Made by a program: the position numbers and the translations under genes
Part shown: in pieces, positions 1 to 6,572 of the stretch
Position numbering within the stretch: position 1 is the stretch's first letter
How the letters are laid out: each line of letters starts with the position of its first letter
Origin: Deltaproteobacteria bacterium
GTDB lineage: Bacteria > Desulfobacterota > Desulfarculia > Adiutricales > Adiutricaceae
Direction of reading: 5' to 3'
NCBI GenBank assembly: GCA_031279155.1
Contig: JAITJB010000050.1
Location: 1-10,317, forward strand
DNA length: 10,317 bases
The notes under the pieces: model-generated
Told to the model about the DNA's origin: nothing
The model's input: the letters and a program-made list of their open reading frames with translations, nothing else
The model's database searches: none

Positions 1-334
1 CGCCCATGCCGGCGGTGATAAAGACGACCTTGGCCCCTTTAAGCGCGTCTAAGACTACGTCTAGAGATTCCAAGGTGGCTTCGCGGCCCCTCTCGGGTTT
101 GCCGCCGCAGCCCGTACCATTGGTGCACTTGGGACCTAAGACGATCTTATTGGCCGAATTGCACTTATCTAAGGCCTGCTTATCGCTATTGGCGGCGATG
201 AGCTTGGGTCCCTTAAGGCCGTAGTTGACCAAATGGCTGACGGTGTTGCAACCGCAACCGCCCAAACCAATTACCATGATCTCGTTTAAACCGGCTCTAG
301 TGGCCGCGTCCAACGGTTCGATAAACTCACTCAT
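1..334 (-). CDS. ftsZ: Second FtsZ paralogue, N-terminal 111 residues (3' end beyond window)
   Basis: Tubulin-like GTPase of the division ring; only the first 111 codons are in the window and the frame is open to the left edge. The start is ATG at 334-332, preceded by a strong purine-rich ribosome-binding site. The Rossmann-type nucleotide-binding start is intact: VIGLGGCGCNT at residues 21-31, IAANSD at 46-51, then GTGCGG at 73-78 and FITAGMG at 105-111. The tubulin signature GGGTGTG would follow just past the edge. Aligned without gaps to the neighbouring full-length ftsZ, 93 of 111 residues match, and all five cysteines (27, 29, 58, 70, 76) are shared. It lies 86 nt downstream of that gene in the same direction, so it is a tandem duplicate, probably co-transcribed. 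Whether it is full length, has a polymerisation-competent GTPase or keeps a C-terminal FtsA-binding peptide cannot be seen. A truncated pseudogene is possible, but nothing in the visible part is broken. Confidence 0.93.
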   Translation of the reverse strand, partial: MSEFIEPLDAATRAGLNEIMVIGLGGCGCNTVSHLVNYGLKGPKLIAANSDKQALDKCNSANKIVLGPKCTNGTGCGGKPERGREATLESLDVVLDALKGAKVVFITAGMG

Positions 335-343
335 GCCAAAGTT

Positions 344-353
344 CCCCCCTCCC
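344..353 (-). promoter_or_regulatory. Ribosome-binding site of the second ftsZ
   Basis: On the minus strand this reads GGGAGGGGGG, 9 nt before the ATG at 334, and is an unusually long purine run for this window. The last bases before the start, CTTTGGC, nearly repeat those before the upstream ftsZ (TTTTGGC), so the duplicated unit seems to include the translation-initiation region. The rest of the 86-nt gap (335-420) shows no clear terminator and no convincing promoter. Confidence 0.7.
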
Positions 354-420
354 TTTTCTAGGTGAAACACTCATTTACTTTTGCCTATTTTAAGCCTGGC
401 TAGGGCTAAGAACTACCTTT

Positions 421-1761
421 TCAGTCCTTACGGTTGCGCATAAAGCTCGGCTCATCATAATTGCTACCGCCGTACTTTCCGGCCCCTTGTAAGCCGTCAG
501 GCGACTTAGCCAGGCCTGGACTATTGCGATTGACGCCGGGACTTAGGCGGATAAGCCTTTTTTGAACTGGTCTTTCCACTTGAGCCCGACCGTATGGGGC
601 CCTTACTTGCTGGCCAATAGACTCCTGGCTTTTAGCGTTTACGCTCTCGAGTTCGCCTGTTTCCGGAGCTACGGCGATATCAATTTCCGGCTCCATGGAA
701 ACGATTATGGGCGCCTCAAAATTTAAGTTTTGACTTTTTTTTAGACCGTCTGCGCTCTTGACCTCTTGTTGTTCCTCTTCATCGTCTAGAGGTAGACCCG
801 TGGCGATAACCGTGACCTTAAGGGTTCCGCTTTCTTTGAGCCTATCATCGAAGGCCATGCCGACAAAGACCTCGCAGTCAATATCGGTAGATTCGGTCAT
901 AGAGCCATTTATATATTCAAACTCGCTAATCAGCATGTCTCTATCGCCGGTGACGTTAACCAGTAAAGCCTTAGGCGCCACCATGGCCACTTCCGACATA
1001 AGCGGGCTAGTAATAGCCTGATGCAAGGCGTGTTTTTCCCTATCCACGCCGCTAGCTTCCCCGCAGCCCATGATGGCCTTACCTTTAAAGGATAGGGCTG
1101 TGCGGATATCTCTCATGTCCAAATTAACGTAACCCGGAAATTCGATTAAATCGGTCACGCTGACCACAGCTCTAAGTAAGACGTCATCGGCCATCTTAAG
1201 GCAATCTATGACCTTAGCTTTAGGAAAACACTTGATAAAGTTATCGTTATACACCGGGATAACGTTATGGCAGTATTTTGATAATTCCCTTAAAGTGGCC
1301 TTTCCTACGGCTAAACGTTTTTTCTCAAAGCCAAAGGGTAGTAAAATGACGCTAACTATGACCGGGGGATCGGCTAGTTTTGATAGAGCCTCCGCTACCA
1401 CCGGGGCCGCCCCCGTCCCCGTGCCGCCGCCCATGCCGGCGGTGATAAAGACGACCTTAGCCCCACTAAGTTCATTTAAGACTACGTCTATGGATTCCAA
1501 GGTGGCGTCGCGGCCCCTAGCCGGAATGCCGCCGCAGCCCGTACCCTTGGTGCACTTGGGGCCTAAGATGATCTTATTGGCCGAATTGCACTTATCTAAG
1601 GCCTGCTGATCGCTATTGGCGGCGATGAGCTTAGGTCCCTTAAGGCCGTAGTTGACCAAATGGCTGATGGTATTGCAGCCGCAACCGCCCAAGCCTATGA
1701 CCCGGATCTGGTCTAAACCGGCTCTAGTGGCCGAGTCCAACGATTCGATGAGCTCGTTCAT
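421..1761 (-). CDS. ftsZ: Cell division protein FtsZ, cysteine-rich divergent form
   Basis: GTPase that polymerises into the cytokinetic ring at mid-cell. The 446 residues are in order: a short N-terminus (1-18); the GTPase domain with T1 loop GGCGCN (25-30), GTP signature GGGTGTG (111-117) and T7 loop NLDMRD (213-218), which matches NxDxxD with both acidic residues; a second globular domain to about 323; a low-complexity linker (about 324-434); and a C-terminal peptide DEPSFMRNR (436-444), which resembles the FtsA-binding tail of the family. The ATG has an AGAGAGG site 9 nt upstream. It follows ftsA by 38 nt. Oddities: ten cysteines (27, 29, 58, 70, 76, 164, 178, 187, 233, 296); E146-KK-R149 where the usual motif FEGKKR has one residue more; and Leu188 where a Phe that stacks on guanine is usual. 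The catalytic motifs remain, so I read it as an active but divergent FtsZ. A near-identical paralogue follows. Confidence 0.97.
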   Translation of the reverse strand: MNELIESLDSATRAGLDQIRVIGLGGCGCNTISHLVNYGLKGPKLIAANSDQQALDKCNSANKIILGPKCTKGTGCGGIPARGRDATLESIDVVLNELSGAKVVFITAGMGGGTGTGAAPVVAEALSKLADPPVIVSVILLPFGFEKKRLAVGKATLRELSKYCHNVIPVYNDNFIKCFPKAKVIDCLKMADDVLLRAVVSVTDLIEFPGYVNLDMRDIRTALSFKGKAIMGCGEASGVDREKHALHQAITSPLMSEVAMVAPKALLVNVTGDRDMLISEFEYINGSMTESTDIDCEVFVGMAFDDRLKESGTLKVTVIATGLPLDDEEEQQEVKSADGLKKSQNLNFEAPIIVSMEPEIDIAVAPETGELESVNAKSQESIGQQVRAPYGRAQVERPVQKRLIRLSPGVNRNSPGLAKSPDGLQGAGKYGGSNYDEPSFMRNRKD

Positions 1762-1770
1762 GCCAAAATT

Positions 1771-1777
1771 CCTCTCT
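1771..1777 (-). promoter_or_regulatory. Ribosome-binding site of ftsZ
   Basis: AGAGAGG on the minus strand, 9 nt before the ATG at 1761, inside the 38-nt gap after ftsA. Spacing is the same as at the second ftsZ, which supports both chosen starts. Confidence 0.6.
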
Positions 1778-1799
1778 TTGAAAAGTAATTTTTCTTATC

Positions 1800-3023
1800 C
1801 TACGACTTCTTTTTAAATAAATTTTTTATAAACCTGCCAAGGGCCCCGCCCCCGCCGTTTCCGCCGCCCTGAGAGCCCGTGAGCTCGCTTTTGCCGCCAA
1901 AGAGAACCAAGCCGATGGCCGTAGCAAACTTGGGATTATTGACAATGTTAGCTAAACCCCCGTGGTAATCGGGGGTACCAATCCTAACCGGCCTATTAAA
2001 AATCTGGGTGGCTAAGGGAATTATACCTCGCAGAAGTGCTGTCCCGCCGGTAATGACGACATTACCGATTTGCTCCGAATAAGCTGACGAAATTAAAATT
2101 CTTTCAGCGCTACTTAAGAGCTCGCTACATCTTTCTTCTAAGAGTTGGCAGACTATAGTATTATCCACATACTGCACCCCGTGCCCGCCAACGCTCGGGA
2201 CCTCGATTCTGAGCTCCTCTTCTAAGACATCGCTTAAGCAGCAGCCGTGAGCCACCTTTAAGGCTTCGGCCGTGTCATAATTGAGGTTAAGGCTCCTGGC
2301 CAGATCATGAGTTAAGGCCGCCCCGCCGATGGGTATCTCGAAGGTGTGCCTTATGCTCTCGCGGACAAAGACGGCCCCGTCGCTCGTGCCGCCGCCGATA
2401 TCCATCAGTAAGACCCCCATCTCCTTTTCTTCAGGCGATAAGACCGCTTCCGCCGAGGCCACGGATTCTAAGATAGTGTTATTGACGTCAACTCCGGCCC
2501 TCAAAACGCAGTTGACCACGTCTTTGACGGCCGTAGCAGCTGCGGTAACGATATGGACATCGACCTCAATGCGGTTACCACTTAAGTTTATGGGATTTTG
2601 GATGCCGCCCTGCCCATCGATTCGATATTCCTGAGCTATGGTGTGGAGGATCTCGCACTCAGCTGGGATATAGATACTGGTAGCCGTAGTTATGGCCCTA
2701 TCGACATCTTGCTGCGTGATGATGTTACCTTTGGTGACGACCACGCCGTTGGAATTGATGCTTTTGATGTGATCGCCGGCGATGCCAACGTAGGCTGAGA
2801 CGATATGGGCGCCGCTCATCGATTCGGCTTCATTGACCGCAGTCTTTATGGCTTGAACCGTTCGGTCAATGTTAATAACCCGGCCATTAACCATACCGGT
2901 GGCCGGGGCGTATCCTAAGCCTCGGATATCGATATTCATAGAATCATCCATATAAGCGACCACGCAGCAGATCTTTGTGGTGCCTATATCGAGCCCAACT
3001 AAGTAGTTATCGTGTTCTGGCAT
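1800..3023 (-). CDS. ftsA: Cell division protein FtsA, membrane anchor of FtsZ
   Basis: Actin-like ATPase that binds the FtsZ C-terminal peptide and tethers the ring to the inner face of the cytoplasmic membrane. The 407 residues are close to the family length. Visible motifs are the phosphate-1 loop GLDIGTTK (10-17), EILHTIAQEYRIDGQ (124-138), which is typical of the FtsA 1C/2A region, the phosphate-2 loop DIGGGTSD (208-215) and the adenosine motif VITGG (323-327). A glycine-rich spacer (about 383-395) precedes LGRFIKNLFKKKS (395-407), a basic amphipathic helix expected to be the membrane-targeting sequence. The ATG start follows an AAGGAG site. It sits between ftsQ (85-nt gap) and ftsZ (38-nt gap), the usual ftsQAZ order. 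Eight cysteines, including the pairs 19-20 and 261-262, echo the cysteine richness of the neighbouring FtsZ. The C-terminus appears complete and I see no damage. Confidence 0.97.
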   Translation of the reverse strand: MPEHDNYLVGLDIGTTKICCVVAYMDDSMNIDIRGLGYAPATGMVNGRVINIDRTVQAIKTAVNEAESMSGAHIVSAYVGIAGDHIKSINSNGVVVTKGNIITQQDVDRAITTATSIYIPAECEILHTIAQEYRIDGQGGIQNPINLSGNRIEVDVHIVTAAATAVKDVVNCVLRAGVDVNNTILESVASAEAVLSPEEKEMGVLLMDIGGGTSDGAVFVRESIRHTFEIPIGGAALTHDLARSLNLNYDTAEALKVAHGCCLSDVLEEELRIEVPSVGGHGVQYVDNTIVCQLLEERCSELLSSAERILISSAYSEQIGNVVITGGTALLRGIIPLATQIFNRPVRIGTPDYHGGLANIVNNPKFATAIGLVLFGGKSELTGSQGGGNGGGGALGRFIKNLFKKKS

Positions 3024-3032
3024 CTGTTATCG

Positions 3033-3038
3033 CTCCTT
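3033..3038 (-). promoter_or_regulatory. Ribosome-binding site of ftsA
   Basis: AAGGAG on the minus strand, 9 nt before the ATG at 3023, within the 85-nt ftsQ-ftsA gap. The rest of that gap is AT-rich, with no hairpin-plus-T-run and no promoter that I would defend. Confidence 0.7.
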
Positions 3039-3108
3039 TTTTTCAGCAAAGTCTTTTGCCGTAAACAATTAGTCCATAAACCGTTTTCTATAAACTTTTT
3101 TTAGATCC

Positions 3109-4083
3109 TTATGTAGCCGGCTTTTCTACCCCGAAAGTCTCTAATCTACCGATAACTTTTAAAGGATTGTCGAGATCTAGGTACCTGAGCTTTTTAAGGC
3201 GATCGGTCAGTTTAAGGTGGGCCGTCACCCGGCCTAAACGGTTAAGTTTGGCCGCAAAGGCCCCGTTTCCGACCCGGATCTCGAGTTGGCCGCCTTTGGT
3301 AAAAATCGTAACGCCCCTATCGGGGTCGTGATTAAATTCCGCGATATTAGCTAGCCTAAACTCATCGTGGCGGGCGCTTAAGTGTTCCATGAGGCTAAAT
3401 ACCTCGCCTAGGCCTTCGAGGACCAAGGGGCTTCCACTCAACAGATCATCGATGGCAAACCCGCTGATGATGGGCAGATCCGGGTTTTCGCCGGGATCTA
3501 ATTTTTTAAAAGGTCGTCCCTTTTCATCTATATAGTAGAGGTGATCTAAGGTCACGATGGCCTTAGCCTTATACTCAGTAATTTCTAGGTTTATGCCGTC
3601 CGGAAAGGAGCGGCTAAGCTCGGCTCTCTCAACCCATGGTAAGCTCTTAAGGCTCCTTAGGGCCGTAGCCACGTCTAAAGTTAGAAAGTTAAAACTCTGA
3701 TCTAAGCCGGCGGCTGTCAAAACCTCTTCGCGGCTGACCCGGTTAAGGCCTCTGACCGTGATGGTCTCGGGCTTGACCATAAAGTAATCAGAGTTGGACA
3801 TGTAAAAATACCCGGCCACCAATAATCCGGAAATCAAAATCATGATAACGACAGCGGTAGTTATGACCAAAGCCGACTTAAGGATTTTGGCCAAGGTAAT
3901 CTGTAAAGTCTTTTCCTTCTTAGCCTCTTTTGACCTAACCGGGCTTTTAGCTAGGCGATCGGAAACCTTAACATGGGACTGGCTAAGGTTAACCAGCTTA
4001 AGGTCCGGCTTTTGAACCGCTTTTTGGTTCTGATTTTTATAGGGGCTTATGTGTTTAGCTACGGCCACTTTCCCGCCTATCAA
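3109..4083 (-). CDS. ftsQ: Cell division protein FtsQ/DivIB
   Basis: Bitopic divisome protein that links early ring proteins to the FtsB/FtsL and FtsW/FtsI synthase complex. The 324-residue product has a long basic cytoplasmic N-terminus (about 1-69, rich in Lys), one transmembrane segment (about 70-94), a POTRA domain (about 103-171, beginning VKPETITVRGLNRVSREEV and ending near LEITEYKAKA) and the beta-rich FtsQ domain (about 174-310, including YYIDEKGRPF). This topology and its place between murB and ftsA identify it. The start is uncertain: TTG at 4083 gives the length stated, but no good ribosome-binding site precedes it. GTG at 4068 has GGCGGG only 3 nt upstream, which is too close. Translational coupling to murB, whose stop is 25 nt upstream, is possible. 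Either start leaves all domains intact. Confidence 0.93.
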   Translation of the reverse strand: MIGGKVAVAKHISPYKNQNQKAVQKPDLKLVNLSQSHVKVSDRLAKSPVRSKEAKKEKTLQITLAKILKSALVITTAVVIMILISGLLVAGYFYMSNSDYFMVKPETITVRGLNRVSREEVLTAAGLDQSFNFLTLDVATALRSLKSLPWVERAELSRSFPDGINLEITEYKAKAIVTLDHLYYIDEKGRPFKKLDPGENPDLPIISGFAIDDLLSGSPLVLEGLGEVFSLMEHLSARHDEFRLANIAEFNHDPDRGVTIFTKGGQLEIRVGNGAFAAKLNRLGRVTAHLKLTDRLKKLRYLDLDNPLKVIGRLETFGVEKPAT

Positions 4084-4108
4084 AAAACTTTAACTTAAAA
4101 AAATCCCA

Positions 4109-5098
4109 CTAAACCAGACGGCCATCTAAATCTATCTTCTGGCCCATGGAGTTAAGGATGCCTATCTCGAGATCTAGCGTGAGATCGCGAAGTCTTTTAA
4201 CCTCGTCTCTAACCTTTTTGGCTAGCGTAAAGACGTCTGAGCTCAATGCTCGGTTTCTGTTGACGATAAAGTTGGCGTGCTGCCTACTTACGGCGGCCCC
4301 GCCGACGACTAAGTCTTTAAGGCCGCATTGGTCGATTATTAGGCCCGCCGATTGATCCGGGGGGTTTAAAAAGACGCAGCCTAAGCTCGGCTCATAAGGC
4401 TGATTTTCAGCCCTATGGCTGAGCCTCTGATTGATGCGCCGGGAAATTTCGCCGGGATCGGTTGCGGTTAGCTTAAAATCGGCGTCCACTATTACCGCGC
4501 CAGGACTTAATTTGGTGCTTCCTAAACGCCTATAACCAAGCTTTAAGTCATCGCTAGTAATAGTTATTAAGCCCTTTTCCGGCTCATACACCCTAAGACT
4601 CTGAAGTAACTCCCCAATAGATTCCCCGGCTGCCCCGGCGTTACCCATGACCGCCCCGCCCACGGTACCGGGGATGCCGGCTAAAAATTCCGCCTCGCCA
4701 AGAGAGTTTTGGCGAGCGATACTTAAAAAATGACTTAAATGGGCCCCGGCGCCGGCCCGAATTAGCCCCTCTTTGGCGCTTATAATATCGATAGCCGAAA
4801 AATCGCCAGTAAGCTTTAGGGCTAAGACGTCTAGGCCGCTATCGGGGTAGAGAGTGTTGGTGCCGTCGCCTATAATTAAAAACTTTGCTTTAGCCTGTTT
4901 GACGGCTTCGATTATCCCTTCGAGTTCTGATAAGTTACTGGCCTCAACTAAGAGAGCTTCCCCGCCAATTTTAATGCTGGAAAACTTTTCTAAGCTTACG
5001 ATCTTAGCTAACGGTAGCTCGGTATCCCGGAGGATTTCAGAAGCTATAGCCAGATCTTGGCCCATAATTTTCGTCTTCTCAAAGGGGTTATTATCCAA
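4109..5098 (-). CDS. murB: UDP-N-acetylenolpyruvoylglucosamine reductase MurB, type II
   Basis: Cytoplasmic FAD enzyme that uses NADPH to reduce UDP-GlcNAc-enolpyruvate to UDP-MurNAc. The 329 residues show the FAD-binding pieces IIGDGTNTLYPDSG (75-88), the GIPGTVGGAVMGNAGA block (141-156) and LGYRRLGST (187-195), whose Arg190 probably matches the catalytic Arg of E. coli MurB. The C-terminal domain has PSLGCVFLNPP (237-247), then AGLIIDQCGLKDLVVGGAAVSRQHANFIVN split across 251-280, and LEIG (310-313) with the probable catalytic Glu311. The compact form without a tyrosine-loop insert suggests type II. The proton-donor position, normally Ser in GSxFKNP, is Cys241 here. The TTG start at 5098 is preferred because AAGGAAGG lies 5 nt upstream; the first in-frame ATG is at codon 12 and lacks a comparable site. 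It lies 20 nt after murC. Confidence 0.96.
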   Translation of the reverse strand: MDNNPFEKTKIMGQDLAIASEILRDTELPLAKIVSLEKFSSIKIGGEALLVEASNLSELEGIIEAVKQAKAKFLIIGDGTNTLYPDSGLDVLALKLTGDFSAIDIISAKEGLIRAGAGAHLSHFLSIARQNSLGEAEFLAGIPGTVGGAVMGNAGAAGESIGELLQSLRVYEPEKGLITITSDDLKLGYRRLGSTKLSPGAVIVDADFKLTATDPGEISRRINQRLSHRAENQPYEPSLGCVFLNPPDQSAGLIIDQCGLKDLVVGGAAVSRQHANFIVNRNRALSSDVFTLAKKVRDEVKRLRDLTLDLEIGILNSMGQKIDLDGRLV

Positions 5099-5103
5099 TT
5101 TAG

Positions 5104-5111
5104 CCTTCCTT
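5104..5111 (-). promoter_or_regulatory. Ribosome-binding site deciding the TTG start of murB
   Basis: AAGGAAGG on the minus strand, 5 nt before TTG at 5098 and inside the murC-murB gap. Its strength is the main reason to favour TTG over the internal ATG at codon 12. Confidence 0.65.
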
Positions 5112-5118
5112 TTTGGCC

Positions 5119-6522
5119 TTAGGCCGACTTACTTTTAGCCAACTCGTAATCTCTCGCTTTTAAGAGTTTTAAAATTTCCTCACCCACCTGATAGATGTTA
5201 CCGGCCCCCAAGGTTAAGACCACGTCGCCTGGCCTTATCATGGTTATAGCCGCCTGAGCCATCTGCGGTATGGGGGCTAAATATTGGGCCATGACCTGGC
5301 CGCTACTTAAAATGCCTTCAGCTAACTTTCCAGAAGTTAAGCCCTCGATGCTCTCTTCGCTAGCAGCGTAAATATCAGAAAGTAATACTAAATCCGCCTG
5401 AGTGAAGGCCATAGTAAATTCCTCAAACAGATCTAAGGTCCGGCTGAAGCGGTGGGGTTGGAAGAGGACCACCCGGCGCCGGTCAGGGAAGCACTCGGCT
5501 AAGGCGGCTAAGGTCGATCTTATTTCCGTGGGATGGTGACCGTAGTCATCGACCACGGTGACGCCGTTAGAGGTCCCTTTGAGCTCAAAGCGCCGGCCCA
5601 CGCCTTTAAAACCGGCGATGCCGCTAGCCACCTGACTAGGCGAAAGCCCAAGTTCCAATCCAACGGCGGCGGCGGCCAAGGAGTTTAAGACATTGTGGCG
5701 ACCAGGGAGATTTACGGTGATGGTCGTTAACTTTTGGTTATTGTGCATTAAATCGTAACTGTATCCCCATCCCTTTGGACTTACGTTTTGAGCGGTTATC
5801 TCACTATCATTTAGGCCGTAAGTTATAACGCGCTTTTTTACTTTGCCTAGTAAGGCCCTAACCCGTAGGTCGTCAGTGCACAAGATGGAGGCCCCGTAGA
5901 AGGGCACGCGGTTTATGAAAGCTAAAAAGGCCTCCTCTAAGTGAGCCATGTCGCTATAGTAGTTCATGTGCTCGCGGTCGATATTGGTGACCACGGTAAC
6001 CGTGGGGCTTAAGAGAAGAAAGCTGCCGTCAGATTCGTCGGCTTCGGCCACCATCAGTTCGCCTTGACCTAAGCGGGCGTTTACGCCTAAATTATTAATT
6101 TTCCCGCCAATAACTAAGGTGGGGTCTAACCCGGCTTCAGTTAGCATCATGCCGATAATCGAACACGTTGAGGTCTTGCCGTGAGCCCCGGCTACGGCCA
6201 CCGAAGTTTTAAGGCGCATCAGCTCAGCTAGCATTTCGGCCCGAGGGATTACCGGAACCGAAAGCCTTTTGGCCTCAACTATTTCCGGGTTTAGATCGCT
6301 AACCGCACTACTTATAACTAAAACGTGGCTACCGTGGATCTGATCGGATCGGTGGCCTACGAAAATTTTAGCCCCCATGGAGGATAACCTTCGGGTTTGG
6401 GCGTTTTCCTGCAGATCAGATCCGCTAACCTGATGACCTAGATTCATGAGCACTTCGGCGATGCCGCTCATGCCAATGCCGCCAATACCGACAAAATGTA
6501 TGCTTCGAGTTTTATGATACAT
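5119..6522 (-). CDS. murC: UDP-N-acetylmuramate--L-alanine ligase MurC
   Basis: Cytoplasmic ATP-dependent ligase that adds L-alanine to UDP-MurNAc, the first amino acid of the peptide stem. The 467 residues match the usual length. The N-terminal UDP-binding domain opens with IHFVGIGGIGMSG (8-20) and has GSDLQ (34-38). The central ATPase domain has the P-loop GAHGKTST (112-119; the usual form is GTHGKTTT), EADESDGSF (160-168) and NIDREHMNYY (180-189). The C-terminal domain carries RHNVLN (275-280), GVGRRFE (307-313), DDYGHHPTE (325-333), QPHRFSRT (355-362) and LGAGNIY (438-444). ATG at 6522 has AGGAA 9 nt upstream. It is separated from murG by 116 nt, the largest gap in the window, filled by a decaying tandem repeat. 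It precedes murB by 20 nt. No damage is seen. Confidence 0.97.
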   Translation of the reverse strand: MYHKTRSIHFVGIGGIGMSGIAEVLMNLGHQVSGSDLQENAQTRRLSSMGAKIFVGHRSDQIHGSHVLVISSAVSDLNPEIVEAKRLSVPVIPRAEMLAELMRLKTSVAVAGAHGKTSTCSIIGMMLTEAGLDPTLVIGGKINNLGVNARLGQGELMVAEADESDGSFLLLSPTVTVVTNIDREHMNYYSDMAHLEEAFLAFINRVPFYGASILCTDDLRVRALLGKVKKRVITYGLNDSEITAQNVSPKGWGYSYDLMHNNQKLTTITVNLPGRHNVLNSLAAAAVGLELGLSPSQVASGIAGFKGVGRRFELKGTSNGVTVVDDYGHHPTEIRSTLAALAECFPDRRRVVLFQPHRFSRTLDLFEEFTMAFTQADLVLLSDIYAASEESIEGLTSGKLAEGILSSGQVMAQYLAPIPQMAQAAITMIRPGDVVLTLGAGNIYQVGEEILKLLKARDYELAKSKSA

Positions 6523-6572
6523 TAAAACGTATTCCTGTTTTCATTAAGCATATTTTCCTTTATATTGCTCAT
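6522..6572 (-). CDS. Possible 16-codon leader ORF ending in TAATG at murC
   Basis: In the murG-murC gap the minus strand reads ATG at 6572 through MSNIKENMLNENRNTF to TAA at 6524-6522. The stop overlaps the murC ATG as TAATG, a geometry typical of translational coupling. The ribosome-binding site is poor, the codons are AT-rich unlike the neighbouring genes, and part of the frame lies in degenerate 10-bp repeats. A chance frame is more likely than a real peptide. Confidence 0.12.
   Translation of the reverse strand: MSNIKENMLNENRNTF

Noticed and set aside
335..420. Possible promoter for the second ftsZ, with a TAAAAT -10-like box in the gap.
   Set aside because: No reasonable -35 box lies 16-18 nt upstream, and the gap is AT-rich enough for such a box by chance. 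A weak AGCC/GGCT inverted pair there is also too short to be a terminator.
6..1609. Plus-strand open frames at 6-224 and 1208-1609 with near-identical protein segments, looking like a repeated gene.
   Set aside because: They are antisense shadows of the two ftsZ copies; their similarity only reflects the ftsZ duplication, and the minus-strand frames carry the FtsZ motifs.
3024..3108. Possible promoter or terminator in the ftsQ-ftsA gap.
   Set aside because: Several AT-rich boxes occur, but none has a convincing spacing partner, and there is no stable hairpin followed by a T run on the transcript.
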